Shown piece by piece: positions 1 through 8,966 of a stretch of DNA of 64,000 nt. A program made the translations under genes and the position numbers. The notes under the pieces were generated by a model. That model made no database searches. It was not told the origin of the DNA and saw nothing but the letters and a program-made list of their open reading frames with translations. The stretch's first letter is position 1. The number at the start of each line of letters is the position of its first letter. The DNA is from Paenibacillus lentus (GTDB lineage Bacteria > Bacillota > Bacilli > Paenibacillales > Paenibacillaceae): contig NZ_CP034248.1 of the NCBI RefSeq assembly GCF_003931855.1, positions 2,666,001-2,730,000 of the forward strand, written 5' to 3'.

Positions 1-1
1 G

Positions 2-256
2 ACCCGGGAGCATGATGCCGTCATCCTTGGGGCCAGTCCGCGGGCTACGCTTGCTTTTGTGATGGCGGTCAAGGCGTATGCCTTCTTGCAAGAACGCGAT
101 TACGTCATCCCCGACGATATCAAGACGCTTACCACTTATGTATTAGGGCATCGGATTTTGCTTCGTCCTGAAGCTCGGCTTGGCAGCATGAGCTCCCAGC
201 AGGTGCTTCAGCAAATTATCAATCAGGCCCATGTGCCTGTATCGTCGGTAGGTTAA
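2..256 (+). CDS. MoxR-type AAA+ ATPase, C-terminal end (partial)
   Basis: The gene enters from the left edge; only about 84 codons of its 3' end are present, read from base 2 to the TAA at 254-256. The reading includes GASPRATLAF, then AYAFLQERDYVIPDDIK, the typical helical lid of MoxR ATPases. MoxR proteins are thought to act as chaperone-like ATPases that assemble or activate partner proteins encoded beside them. The DUF58 gene starts 4 bases downstream and a transglutaminase gene follows; MoxR-DUF58-transglutaminase is a recurrent operon in Firmicutes. The Walker motifs lie outside the window, so the ATPase activity cannot be checked here. Confidence 0.85.
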   Translation, partial: TREHDAVILGASPRATLAFVMAVKAYAFLQERDYVIPDDIKTLTTYVLGHRILLRPEARLGSMSSQQVLQQIINQAHVPVSSVG

Positions 257-260
257 TGAG

Positions 261-1511
261 ATGCGAGCCCTGCTTAATACATGGAGGTCAAGCTTACGTT
301 CATTGAAGCTTTGGAGAATGGCCTCATTATGGCTGATATGTCTTCTCTATCTCTTATTCCAAGGCGGCAAAACTTCATTTATGTTGTTCGCGATGGTTAC
401 CCTGCTCGCAGGTTATTGGCTCCTCGGCAGCTTGGTTGGAATAAGGCAGATCAAGGGAAACAGGACGATGTTATCGCTTGAGGGGGAGCAATTTCTGCTG
501 CAGGCAGGAGATCAGGCGCAGATCAAGCTCCATTTGCAGCTTCCGCGGCTGATGCCGATGCCCTACATTATCGTAAGAGAGGTTATGAAGCGTCATAACG
601 GGGATTCATGGGCTTTTGAGGATAGCGTCGTACCACAAGTGCGCGGTGAAGCGGAGCTCGTGTATAATACGCCTGCACTTGAACGAGGTAAGTATGAATT
701 TGTAAGTACGGAATGTACGTCAGAGGATATATTTGGATTAATGGAGCATCGTGGAACATTTCAAGCAGGCGGACAGTTTTGCGTGCTGCCCAGAACGGTG
801 TTTATCCCGCATTGGCAGCTTTATAGCAGAAATTCAAGACTGCCTGGTCCGGAGACGGCTATGTCCAATTCCCGCCGGGAAACAACACAAATTAACGGAG
901 TACGCGATTATGTATACGGTGACCGGATCTCAAGAATTCATTGGAATGCTACGGCAAGGACGGGGACGTGGAAATCGAAGGAGTTTGAACATGAGTCTCT
1001 ACCGAAGACTGTTCTCGTGCTGGATGCGCACAAGAGTAGTTACGCAAGTTCGCAGCAATTTGAGTTAGCGGTATCTGTCAGCGCTTCTTTACTGGAGTAT
1101 GGCTCGCGAGAAAGGATTAACATGGGGCTGTGCACGATGGGTAGGGAGCTTCGCAGATTTACGCCAGCCGAAGGGTATATTGAACGTCAGCAAATGATTC
1201 ACCATTTGGTTGATATCGATGTGGACGGTGACGGGAGCCATCGAGGCAGGCTGGAGGAGATACGCGATTTTTTCCCGGCCGGATCCTTTTTTATATTTAT
1301 TAGTCCGCTAGCGGATGAAACAGCGATGAGTGTACTGAACTGGGCAAAGACCAGGCAGATGACACCCTATCAAATCGAGGTTGGGGTTTCGGCTCAAGGA
1401 AAGACCACACGGTCATATTGGCAATCGGTCTTGCACAATCAGGGGATAAGAGCTGTACACATCTCCTCCTTGCAAGATCTTCCCATCGCGATGGGGGGAG
1501 GTCTGGCATGA
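261..1511 (+). CDS. DUF58 domain membrane protein
   Basis: This 416-residue protein begins with an ATG 4 bases after the MoxR stop. Two close hydrophobic segments near residues 17-60 should anchor it in the membrane. The rest contains the DUF58 hallmark around HWNATARTG, with the basic KSKEFEHE stretch just after it, followed by a region resembling a von Willebrand A-type fold (VLVLDAHKSS). DUF58 proteins are found with MoxR ATPases and are believed to be their partners; the exact biochemical role is unknown. Its TGA overlaps the ATG of the next gene (ATGA), so the three genes are very likely co-translated. Confidence 0.85.
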   Translation: MRALLNTWRSSLRSLKLWRMASLWLICLLYLLFQGGKTSFMLFAMVTLLAGYWLLGSLVGIRQIKGNRTMLSLEGEQFLLQAGDQAQIKLHLQLPRLMPMPYIIVREVMKRHNGDSWAFEDSVVPQVRGEAELVYNTPALERGKYEFVSTECTSEDIFGLMEHRGTFQAGGQFCVLPRTVFIPHWQLYSRNSRLPGPETAMSNSRRETTQINGVRDYVYGDRISRIHWNATARTGTWKSKEFEHESLPKTVLVLDAHKSSYASSQQFELAVSVSASLLEYGSRERINMGLCTMGRELRRFTPAEGYIERQQMIHHLVDIDVDGDGSHRGRLEEIRDFFPAGSFFIFISPLADETAMSVLNWAKTRQMTPYQIEVGVSAQGKTTRSYWQSVLHNQGIRAVHISSLQDLPIAMGGGLA

Positions 1512-3748
1512 GATTGGGGAAGCACACTGAGCCAGTATGGTACAGGCTCTCCGTTATTGTCTGGATGATGATTGTCGCTTTGCAGTGGATTGATTATACG
1601 GAGCCGATTTGGTATCAGGAGACGACAGCCCTAGTAACCACTACATTGATTGCTGTTGCCTTATGCGAAGCTTTGCTGCATTCTCGGCCATGGCTTAATT
1701 GGACGGTTAAGGCCCTTGCTGCCATAGTCATTCTTCGCATCGTTCTAGGCACTTATATTTATTATCCTTACGGCCCGATATTTCCAGATCAGGTTCGTCA
1801 ATTGCTGGCGCATGCATCGCCTTATATTTGGTTCTCATTAAGTGCATGGGGGTTATTCGATTTATTGATCCGCTTGCTGACCGACAGAGCCAGAGTCATG
1901 ATCTTCCTTAGCTTCAACTTGCTTGCGTTCACGATCCTCGACTCTTTTACTTCCTATTATTTATGGGGAAATGTGGCATGGCTCGTATTTGCTGGTCTTG
2001 GCTGGCTCGTATGCCTCCATCTTCGCAGGTTTCAGCTGAAATACCCTCAGGGATGGGTGAAGCTGCGCAAGGAACCGCTTAAGATCACGCTGAATATTAT
2101 AGTTATTTTTGCTTCGGTGCTCCTGATTGGCATCAGTATGCCTGCTGTGTCTCCTACTTTAACCGACCCCTACTCGGCCTGGAAAAAAAGAACAACCCCT
2201 GTGCAGGTACCCGTGCCAGGAACAATTGCACCGAGCGAGGTAAGTCAACCTACGACGCCGAATTCCCCAGAGGAGGTTCTGTCCGGCTACAGCCGGGACG
2301 ATACCCGATTAGGGGAAGGGTTTGATTTCAGTTACAGCCCTGTTATGAACGTTACTTCGGAGGTTCGCTCTTATTGGCGGGGGGAAACGCGTCGGATTTA
2401 TACCGGTACAGGTTGGGCAGACCTAAGCAGGGAGGGTCGGGATACGCATTTTTATGCGGGAGGAACTCAAAGCGAACCATTGATTAATCGCGAAGCTGGC
2501 AAGATCCAGACTCGCATGGTAGAACAGATCGTAACGATGCAGACGGACCGGTCTTATCCCGTTCTGTTTGGGGGCTATTCCATTAGTAGTGTTGAAGTGC
2601 TGGATGAAGAAGAAGACATACGGCCGCGAATGAATTGGGCCAGTAAGGAAGCAGAACTGTATTGGAACGGATTTCGCGGTGCCGAGCTCGGTTATAATTA
2701 TCCGAAGCGGTACAAGGTCATCGCTGAGATTCCGATTATTCCTGTGGAGGAATTGAGGCAAGCTAGTTATGACACGCTTTATCCTTCCCGTAGTGTAGAT
2801 ACTAAATACTTGCAGATCCCATCGGACTTTCCAGAGAGGGTACGTAGTTTGGCGGAGGAAGTAACAGCGGAGGGAAGTACCCCGTATGAGAAAATGGAGC
2901 TCCTTCAGTCGTATTTAAGGCAAAATTACGAGTATACGAATAAGCCGGATCTTTCACGAAAGCAAAGCAATGATTTCGTCGACAGCTTTTTGTTTGAAAT
3001 TAAGCAGGGCTATTGCGATTATTATTCTACCTCTATGGTGATGATGGCCCGTTCACTCCAAATCCCCGCCAGATGGGTAAAAGGCTATGCGCCGGGCAGC
3101 ATGCCCAGCATTGAAACGCTGCAGCGATTTCCAGAGATGGACACCGGATATAGAGTAAGCAATTCCGATGCTCATTCCTGGGCTGAGTTATACTTTGGCG
3201 AAGAATATGGCTGGATTCCGTTTGAAGCGACTCCGGGCTTTGATACGATACTGCTGACGCCGGAAGAGGAGAGCGTGGAGACATGGACGGAGGAGTTGGA
3301 GGAGGAGCGCGAGAGCATTCAGGAAAAATCAAGCATCCTGGATGAGATGGATCTTCGCACACTGCGCTGGGTTTTTGGTGTATCAGTTGCTGTGCTGGCC
3401 TTGTCTCTCGTTTATTTTTTTCGCTCGGAGCTGTATTTAATGCTGTTAAGAATCCGCCTTGGGCGCAGCTTGACTTTAGGGGAGAAAATCTCCTTTGAGG
3501 TGCTCAGCGTGGTGCGGCGATTAAGGCGGCATGGACTCTATAGAGAAGGGCACGAGACGATGAGGGAATCGTTTGTCCGCTGGGAAGTGGCGCAGCCTGA
3601 GTGGTCGCACTTGCTCCGACCGCTGCTGGTTAGCTTCGAGAAAGCGAACTACAGCCCGGAAGCTGTTTCGATGGAGGATTGGCAGCAAGTGAAGGAGCTT
3701 TCCCGCAAGCTACAGAAAGCGGTGCAAGCACGAAGGAAGTTAAGGTAG
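1508..3748 (+). CDS. membrane transglutaminase-like protein (TgpA/DUF3488 type)
   Basis: I place the start at the ATG at 1508, which overlaps the DUF58 stop and follows a GGGGGGAG ribosome binding site; the reading frame is open 90 bases further upstream but that part overlaps the preceding gene. The 746-residue product has about six transmembrane helices in the first 240 residues, a large extracellular domain with a transglutaminase-like core, and a further membrane helix near residue 625. The papain-like triad is visible: Cys503 in GYCDYY, His556 in DAHSW, and Glu573 in PFEATPGF where Asp is more usual. The protein may act on peptides or cross-link proteins at the cell surface; no substrate can be assigned. 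It ends just before the insertion sequence. Confidence 0.82.
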   Translation: MRLGKHTEPVWYRLSVIVWMMIVALQWIDYTEPIWYQETTALVTTTLIAVALCEALLHSRPWLNWTVKALAAIVILRIVLGTYIYYPYGPIFPDQVRQLLAHASPYIWFSLSAWGLFDLLIRLLTDRARVMIFLSFNLLAFTILDSFTSYYLWGNVAWLVFAGLGWLVCLHLRRFQLKYPQGWVKLRKEPLKITLNIIVIFASVLLIGISMPAVSPTLTDPYSAWKKRTTPVQVPVPGTIAPSEVSQPTTPNSPEEVLSGYSRDDTRLGEGFDFSYSPVMNVTSEVRSYWRGETRRIYTGTGWADLSREGRDTHFYAGGTQSEPLINREAGKIQTRMVEQIVTMQTDRSYPVLFGGYSISSVEVLDEEEDIRPRMNWASKEAELYWNGFRGAELGYNYPKRYKVIAEIPIIPVEELRQASYDTLYPSRSVDTKYLQIPSDFPERVRSLAEEVTAEGSTPYEKMELLQSYLRQNYEYTNKPDLSRKQSNDFVDSFLFEIKQGYCDYYSTSMVMMARSLQIPARWVKGYAPGSMPSIETLQRFPEMDTGYRVSNSDAHSWAELYFGEEYGWIPFEATPGFDTILLTPEEESVETWTEELEEERESIQEKSSILDEMDLRTLRWVFGVSVAVLALSLVYFFRSELYLMLLRIRLGRSLTLGEKISFEVLSVVRRLRRHGLYREGHETMRESFVRWEVAQPEWSHLLRPLLVSFEKANYSPEAVSMEDWQQVKELSRKLQKAVQARRKLR

Positions 3749-3755
3749 GTTTAAA

Positions 3756-3762
3756 TAAGTAA
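3756..3762. repeat. target-site duplication of the IS4-type element, left copy
   Basis: TAAGTAA stands immediately left of the left inverted repeat and is repeated exactly at 5268-5274, immediately right of the right inverted repeat. A 7-bp direct repeat is consistent with transposition of an IS4-superfamily element. The intact duplication suggests a fairly recent insertion with no later rearrangement. Confidence 0.8.
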
Positions 3763-5267
3763 CTCAACTTTCGCAGCTCAAATCTCCAAACAAACCCTTA
3801 ATATAGCTGGGTAAACCGGAGATCCATTCCTGTAGTTGACAAAATACAGCTGTTTTGTTCTTCTTTGTTTTCGCCTGGGACATTTCGAGAAATAAACTCA
3901 TGAGCTGCTGAAGTGCAGTCTGGTAATCTAGATCGCGGACCTCATCAGCAAAGAGGAAAAAGAGTCCTCCCAATGTTCGGTCATCACTCGATTGGCGTCG
4001 TTCGTATTCCATCGCCAAATATCGGCTGAATACAATCGTGGTGTGGCTAATCAGCTGATCAAAGGAGCGGCCTTGGAATTCGGTTCCCAGTTTTAAGTAG
4101 CTTTTGGTGACTTTGAAAAAGGTCTCTATGCTCCAGCGCATACCGTAAATACGTACGATTTCAGTCGCATCAAGCGTCACATCTGTACTTAAAATCGCCA
4201 GCCACTCCCGTTTTTTATTCCGGTTGCGGACAAACACAAGCTTCACGGGTAGACCGCAGGCGGTGTGTACGATGATCGAGCCTTTAATATCTTTGGCATT
4301 CGATGCAGGAAGGCTTTGAAACACCTCGCGCAGTGTCATTCGCTTGCCTTGAACTAGATAGCGTTGTTTCATTTCTTTAACCATGCCAATCACGGGCAGA
4401 CCTTGGCCAGTGAGCTCGCGAAGCAGTGGAGCTTGCGTAAACCAGCTATCCATAAGCACGTAATCAGCGGTGAATCCTCCACGTAAGGCTCGTTCCAGCA
4501 AGGCTACGACAGCATCCGGCTTTCGAGAAAAGGCCTCCATCCGGCGTTTGTAGCCGTTACTGCGTTTGGAAAGATTCGAAGCCATTTCGCACAGACGGTT
4601 GGCTAATTTAGCGGAAGACAGCATGACAAAATCAAGCGGAGCAAAACTAAATCCGTCTGACCAGCCTAGCGTTAGCATAGTGTAACCTTTGGTGAATTTG
4701 CCTGTGGAGTGGTCAAATACACGTGCCAAGAGTTCCGCTTTTCTGCTACGATTTCGGCTGAGCACGGAATCGTCAATAATGAACACACGTACCCGGTGGG
4801 ACGAAATGAGCGATTCGAAATGGTGCACGATTCGAAGACTCAAAGCCTGCAAAAAGCGCCGCCAAGCAAAAGAAGCCTGATTCAAAAAACGGTAGATAAC
4901 ATCCTTGCCGGGAAGATCTGCTCCGCGATCACTTTCCAGGAGTCGAAACCAGTTTTTCCCCTCAAAGACCAAAGAGAACACGATTTGGAAAATCGCTAGA
5001 CTTGAAAGACCGAAAGATTTAGAAATACCCGCTTGTCGTAACGTTTTTCCGATGTGGAGACTGGCAAAAATTTTGGGAAAGTGAGACTGTTCAGACAGGG
5101 AATGTTGTTGTAACATAGGGTTACACACCTTTCTTGTTGGTATGGTTGATTAGACACTTCCATGATACCAAACAAGCAAGGTGTTTTTTTGTCAATACGA
5201 GTAAATCTATTGAATTCTTCTTGCGCACTCAAGGGTTTAAGTCATTTTTCTAGGTGCGAAAGTTGAG
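3763..5267. mobile_element. complete IS4-superfamily insertion sequence
   Basis: The element is 1,505 bp long. Its ends are perfect 13-bp inverted repeats, CTCAACTTTCGCA at 3763-3775 and its reverse complement at 5255-5267. A 7-bp duplication (TAAGTAA) lies on both sides. It carries one transposase gene on the reverse strand, whose stop codon lies inside the left inverted repeat. The element appears intact and possibly active. It landed between the stop of the transglutaminase gene and a terminator hairpin at 5314-5350. I did not assign it to an ISfinder subgroup. Confidence 0.9.
3764..5116 (-). CDS. IS4-family DDE transposase
   Basis: I choose the ATG at 5116 because AAAGG lies 11 bases upstream; an in-frame GTG four codons earlier has no well-spaced ribosome binding site. 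The product is about 450 residues. The DDE triad is recognisable: Asp in FIIDDSVLS, Asp in VLMDSWFTQ, and Glu in the IS4 signature Y-x2-R-x3-E-x6-K (YGMRWSIETFFKVTK). The frame is unbroken, so the enzyme is likely functional and catalyses cut-and-paste movement of its own element. Confidence 0.9.
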   Translation of the reverse strand: MLQQHSLSEQSHFPKIFASLHIGKTLRQAGISKSFGLSSLAIFQIVFSLVFEGKNWFRLLESDRGADLPGKDVIYRFLNQASFAWRRFLQALSLRIVHHFESLISSHRVRVFIIDDSVLSRNRSRKAELLARVFDHSTGKFTKGYTMLTLGWSDGFSFAPLDFVMLSSAKLANRLCEMASNLSKRSNGYKRRMEAFSRKPDAVVALLERALRGGFTADYVLMDSWFTQAPLLRELTGQGLPVIGMVKEMKQRYLVQGKRMTLREVFQSLPASNAKDIKGSIIVHTACGLPVKLVFVRNRNKKREWLAILSTDVTLDATEIVRIYGMRWSIETFFKVTKSYLKLGTEFQGRSFDQLISHTTIVFSRYLAMEYERRQSSDDRTLGGLFFLFADEVRDLDYQTALQQLMSLFLEMSQAKTKKNKTAVFCQLQEWISGLPSYIKGLFGDLSCES

Positions 5268-5274
5268 TAAGTAA
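5268..5274. repeat. target-site duplication of the IS4-type element, right copy
   Basis: Exact copy of the TAAGTAA found at 3756-3762, directly outside the right inverted repeat. Together the two copies define the element's boundaries. Confidence 0.8.
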
Positions 5275-5313
5275 TAAGTAAACAACAAAGAAATGCATGT
5301 TCTTCCGAAATGT

Positions 5314-5350
5314 CCCCGTGTACGCTTGCAACGGGGGCGTTTTCTTTTTT
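5314..5350 (+). terminator. rho-independent terminator
   Basis: A 6-bp GC-rich stem (CCCCGT at 5314-5319 with ACGGGG at 5331-5336) is followed by a T-rich run at 5340-5350. It most likely ended the MoxR-DUF58-transglutaminase transcript before the insertion sequence moved in between, and it isolates the following yqeG operon. Confidence 0.75.
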
Positions 5351-5415
5351 AAAATATAAGGAAGTCGGCGGAAGATTGTGGTATAGTTTGTCGTATGAAA
5401 CCGAGGTGAACGTAT

Positions 5416-5940
5416 TTGTTTGAGAGATTTTTGCCGAAGCTAAGAGTAAACAGCGTGTTTGATATCGACTTGGAAAGTCTTTACGCGCAAGGGTACCGGG
5501 GGATCATTACGGACTTGGACAATACCCTTGTTGGAGCAAAGGCTCCATTAGCGACGCCCGAGATCGTGGAATGGTTTGAAAAAGTGAAGAATTTCGGGTT
5601 TAAACTTGTCATTGTGTCAAACAATAATCTGGACAGGGTATCGAAGTTTGCTACCCCTTTGAATATTGAATATGTGCATGCGGCGAGAAAGCCATTAGGC
5701 GCTCCCTTCCATAGAGCACTAAGCATGATGGGACTAGCCCCGCAGGAGGCTATCGTTGTCGGCGATCAGTTGATGACCGATGTGTACGGGGGAAATCGTT
5801 TAGGGCTGTTCACTGTACTGGTGCTACCCATCGCCGTCACCGAAGAAGGCTTCGGTACCAGGTTTAACCGCCGGCTGGAACGAATCGTCAAGCGTCGGCT
5901 TCATAAGAGCGGATTATGGCTGGAGGAGGAAAAGAAGTGA
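5416..5940 (+). CDS. yqeG: YqeG family HAD-IIIA phosphatase
   Basis: This 174-residue protein starts with TTG; a GAGGTGA site six bases upstream supports the choice. HAD motif I is seen as DLDNTLVG around residue 35, motif II as VIVSNN, and motif III plus IV as KPLG and VVGDQLMTDVYG. The family is the YqeG branch of small HAD phosphatases, present in most Firmicutes as the first gene of the yqe cluster; its physiological substrate is not established. The TGA overlaps the next gene's GTG by three bases. Confidence 0.9.
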   Translation: MFERFLPKLRVNSVFDIDLESLYAQGYRGIITDLDNTLVGAKAPLATPEIVEWFEKVKNFGFKLVIVSNNNLDRVSKFATPLNIEYVHAARKPLGAPFHRALSMMGLAPQEAIVVGDQLMTDVYGGNRLGLFTVLVLPIAVTEEGFGTRFNRRLERIVKRRLHKSGLWLEEEKK

Positions 5941-7064
5941 GAGAGGGACAGGGCGTGTTAAACGCCGAACGCTGCAGCGGCTGTGGCATTAAACTGCAAA
6001 GTGAGCATAAGGATCAGCCGGGATACATCCCAGCGCAGGCAGTACAAAAGGAGATCGTGATTTGCCAGCGCTGCTTCCGGATCAAAAATTATAACGAATC
6101 CTCTTCCATTACGGTGGAGCAGGATGAGTTCCTGAGATTGCTGAGCCAAATCGGCGGCAAAGAAGCGCTGGTCATTCATATCGTCGATATTTTCGATTTC
6201 CAGGGCAGCGTCATTTCCGGTTTGCAGCGATTCGTGGGTAATAATCCCGTACTGTTAGCGGTAAATAAAATTGATCTATTGCCGAAAGTGACCAACTGGA
6301 ATAAAGTCCGCAACTGGGTGCAGAAGGAAGCGAAAGATGCCGGGATTAAGGTGGAGGATATCATCCTGTGCAGCGCGAAGCAGAACAGCGGCTTTGATCG
6401 TTTGCTGGATGCCGTAGCCGAGTACCGCGGCAATCGCGATGTATATGTCGTTGGCGCCACCAATGTGGGAAAATCGACGTTAATCAACCGGCTTATTCGC
6501 GACTACAGCGACTTAGATCAGGAGTTAACGGTTTCACGTTACCCGGGAACCACGCTGGATATGGTACATATTCCATTGGATGATGGTCACTCGATTATCG
6601 ATACGCCGGGAATTATGTACCCGTCTCGTTACAGCGAGCTTGTGAGCCCGGAGGACTTAGGTGCAATCCTTCCTGACAAACCGCTCAAACCTGCCGTTTA
6701 TCAATTGAATGAGGGGCAGAGCTTGTTTTTTGGCGGCTTTGGACGATTTGACTTCATTCAGGGAGAGCGCCAATCCTTTACCTGCTTTGTGAGCGGCCGA
6801 GCCCCAATTCACCGGACGAAGCTGGAGAAAGCGGACGAGCTGTTCAGGACGCATGGCGGCGAGCTCCTGGCTCCGCCTGCTCGCGTAAACCTGGAGAAGC
6901 TGCCGGCGTGGACGCGACATGAATTTCGAATTCCCAAGAATAGCCGCCTAGATGTATTCATTTCAGGATTAGGCTGGATCAAAATCAATGGAGAGACGGG
7001 TGCTGTCGTTGCGGCTCATGTGCCAAAAGGGATCAAGGTCATGGTTCGTCCCTCGTTGATTTGA
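5937..7064 (+). CDS. yqeH: circularly permuted ribosome-biogenesis GTPase YqeH
   Basis: I choose the GTG at 5937, which overlaps the yqeG stop and has GGAGGAGG about 7 bases upstream; an in-frame ATG at 5916 lacks such a site. The product of 375 residues opens with a zinc-ribbon (Cys13, Cys16, Cys43, Cys46 in CSGCG and CQRC). The GTPase motifs come in permuted order: NKID (G4), then SAK (G5), then GATNVGKS (G1), then DTPG (G3). YqeH is needed for assembly of the 30S ribosomal subunit in Bacillus. It is translationally coupled to yqeG. Confidence 0.93.
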   Translation: MREGQGVLNAERCSGCGIKLQSEHKDQPGYIPAQAVQKEIVICQRCFRIKNYNESSSITVEQDEFLRLLSQIGGKEALVIHIVDIFDFQGSVISGLQRFVGNNPVLLAVNKIDLLPKVTNWNKVRNWVQKEAKDAGIKVEDIILCSAKQNSGFDRLLDAVAEYRGNRDVYVVGATNVGKSTLINRLIRDYSDLDQELTVSRYPGTTLDMVHIPLDDGHSIIDTPGIMYPSRYSELVSPEDLGAILPDKPLKPAVYQLNEGQSLFFGGFGRFDFIQGERQSFTCFVSGRAPIHRTKLEKADELFRTHGGELLAPPARVNLEKLPAWTRHEFRIPKNSRLDVFISGLGWIKINGETGAVVAAHVPKGIKVMVRPSLI

Positions 7065-7123
7065 TGGAAGTATTGATTAGATGGAGGGAATGAACGCGGA
7101 GGTATAGGGAGGTTGGACCAATA

Positions 7124-7993
7124 ATGGGTAATGAGATGAAGGGGCAGGGTGAATTGCCGCTGCTGTTTGGCGTCATCGGGGATCCAATAACTCAAACGAA
7201 GTCGCCAGCCATGCATACAGCTGCGCTTCAAGCATCAGACCTTGCCGGCACTTATGTGCCGCTGCATGTCAAGAAGGAACAGCTTGCGGATGCTATTAAG
7301 GGCATAGTTGCTCTAGGTTACCGCGGCGTCAATGTCACCGTTCCTCATAAAGTGGATGTTATGAGGTATGTGGATGTAATTGATGAAGCAGCAAAGCAAA
7401 TCGGTGCCGTCAATACCATCGTGAATGATAATGGCATGCTTACTGGATATAACACGGACGGGATCGGCTACATTCGGTCCCTTAAAGAAGAAGCTGTTCC
7501 TGATTTGTCAGGCAAGCATGTTCTTGTTATTGGTTGCGGCGGTGCAGCGAGGGGCATTATCTATGCGTTGTTGCAGGAGAAACCGGGGAAAGTGATCGTC
7601 GCTAACCGCACGAGACAGAAAGCTCAGGAGCTAGCGGACGAATGGGCTCATTTAGGAGCTATTAGCGCGTGTGGCATGGGGGAGTTGGCTCAGGCGGTTC
7701 AGAAGAACGATATCGACATTGTCATCAATACGACGTCTGTTGGAATGTATCCTAACGTCGGTGAGCTGCCGATGCCCACTGAGCTTTTGACGCCCCACAT
7801 GGTCGTTAGCGATCTGATCTATAATCCACTGAAGACCGAGCTGTTGAGCAGGGCGGAGTCGATCGGCTGCCGCATTCATAACGGTCTGGGGATGTTCGTC
7901 TATCAAGGAGCTTACGCTTTTGAGTATTGGACGGGTCGGCCTGCACCAATTGAGGCGATGCGCACGGTTGTTTTGAATAGCTTACAGGTATGA
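7124..7993 (+). CDS. aroE: shikimate dehydrogenase
   Basis: The 289-residue enzyme reduces 3-dehydroshikimate to shikimate with NADPH in aromatic amino acid synthesis. The substrate pocket is seen in TKSPAMH near the N-terminus, the catalytic Lys in NVTVPHK, and the paired Asp in NTDG. The cofactor-binding glycine motif is VIGCGGAARG. The length is normal for AroE. An AGGGAGG site lies 11 bases before the ATG. Its position after yqeH matches the Bacillus gene order. Confidence 0.95.
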   Translation: MGNEMKGQGELPLLFGVIGDPITQTKSPAMHTAALQASDLAGTYVPLHVKKEQLADAIKGIVALGYRGVNVTVPHKVDVMRYVDVIDEAAKQIGAVNTIVNDNGMLTGYNTDGIGYIRSLKEEAVPDLSGKHVLVIGCGGAARGIIYALLQEKPGKVIVANRTRQKAQELADEWAHLGAISACGMGELAQAVQKNDIDIVINTTSVGMYPNVGELPMPTELLTPHMVVSDLIYNPLKTELLSRAESIGCRIHNGLGMFVYQGAYAFEYWTGRPAPIEAMRTVVLNSLQV

Positions 7994-8060
7994 TGATTAT
8001 TTTATATCACTCATTTTAGAATAGACAGTACATTTGAATAGTAAGGGGTTTTGAATTTAG

Positions 8061-8351
8061 ATGCTAACGGGAAAACAAAAACGCTATTTGCGCAGCCTGG
8101 CGCACCATCTTCAGCCGATCTTTCAAGTCGGTAAAGGCGGTACGAACGATCAGGTTATCCGCCATATTTCTGAAGCGCTGGAACGCCGCGAATTAATCAA
8201 GGTTTCGATTCTGAACAATAACCTGGACGACCCGCAGGAAATCGCTGTTGAGCTGGCTGAAGGGGCAAATGCAGAGCTGGTGCAGCTCATCGGCAGAACG
8301 ATCGTGCTGTACAAGGAATCGCGGGATTACAAACAAATCGAGCTGCCTTAA
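8061..8351 (+). CDS. yhbY: YhbY/YqeI family RNA-binding protein (CRM domain)
   Basis: A 96-residue single CRM-domain protein. The family hallmark GKGG appears as VGKGGTNDQV, and the N-terminus LTGKQKRYLRSLAHHL is characteristic. Members bind pre-50S ribosomal particles and are thought to help ribosome assembly. It stands between aroE and nadD as in other Firmicutes; 67 bases separate it from aroE. Confidence 0.93.
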   Translation: MLTGKQKRYLRSLAHHLQPIFQVGKGGTNDQVIRHISEALERRELIKVSILNNNLDDPQEIAVELAEGANAELVQLIGRTIVLYKESRDYKQIELP

Positions 8352-8372
8352 GCTGAGCCGGGGGGGATAGGA

Positions 8373-8966
8373 ATGAAGAAGGTCGGCATTATGGGAGGCG
8401 CATTTGATCCGATCCATCTCGGTCATCTGTTGGCTGCAGAAAGAGCCCGCGAGCAATTCGAGCTGGAGGAGGTATGGTTCATGCCTTCGCATACGCCTCC
8501 TCATAAGCATCAATCCGGCGTTAGTGGAGAGCAGAGACTTGCCATGGTGACGGAAGCGATCCGAAGCAATCCGGCATTTAAGCCGCTCGATATTGAACTG
8601 CGCCGGGGCGGTGTTTCTTATACCGTCGATACGATCAAAGAGCTCCGTAAGGAGTATCCCGACTTGGAGTTTTACTTTATCATAGGTGCAGATATGGTCA
8701 ATTATCTTCCGAAGTGGGAAGGCATCGACGCATTGACTGAAATGCTGAATTTCATCGGGCTGCAGCGCCCGGGGAGCTTTTTGGAGCTGGATACGTTACC
8801 GCCATTTATACAAGATGCTGTTCATCTGGCAGAAATGCCCTTGGTCGATATTTCGTCCAGTATGATTCGCAGCCGATTGGCTGCAGGTCATTCCATTAGG
8901 TACATGGTGCCGGATTCCGTGTATGATTATATGATAAGGAGCGGATTGTATGGACTTCACGCGTGA
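8373..8966 (+). CDS. nadD: nicotinate-nucleotide adenylyltransferase
   Basis: This 197-residue enzyme joins ATP and nicotinate mononucleotide to form deamido-NAD. The nucleotidyltransferase signature GGAFDPIHLGH is at the N-terminus and the second ATP-binding motif ISSSMIRSR near residue 165. A GGGGGG stretch lies 7-12 bases before the ATG. Its 3' end overlaps the yqeK start by 17 bases, indicating coupled translation. Confidence 0.95.
   Translation: MKKVGIMGGAFDPIHLGHLLAAERAREQFELEEVWFMPSHTPPHKHQSGVSGEQRLAMVTEAIRSNPAFKPLDIELRRGGVSYTVDTIKELRKEYPDLEFYFIIGADMVNYLPKWEGIDALTEMLNFIGLQRPGSFLELDTLPPFIQDAVHLAEMPLVDISSSMIRSRLAAGHSIRYMVPDSVYDYMIRSGLYGLHA

Noticed and set aside
5382..5387. TATAGT as a -10 box for yqeG
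   Set aside because: No acceptable -35 box at 16-18 bases; the promoter of the yqe cluster could not be placed.
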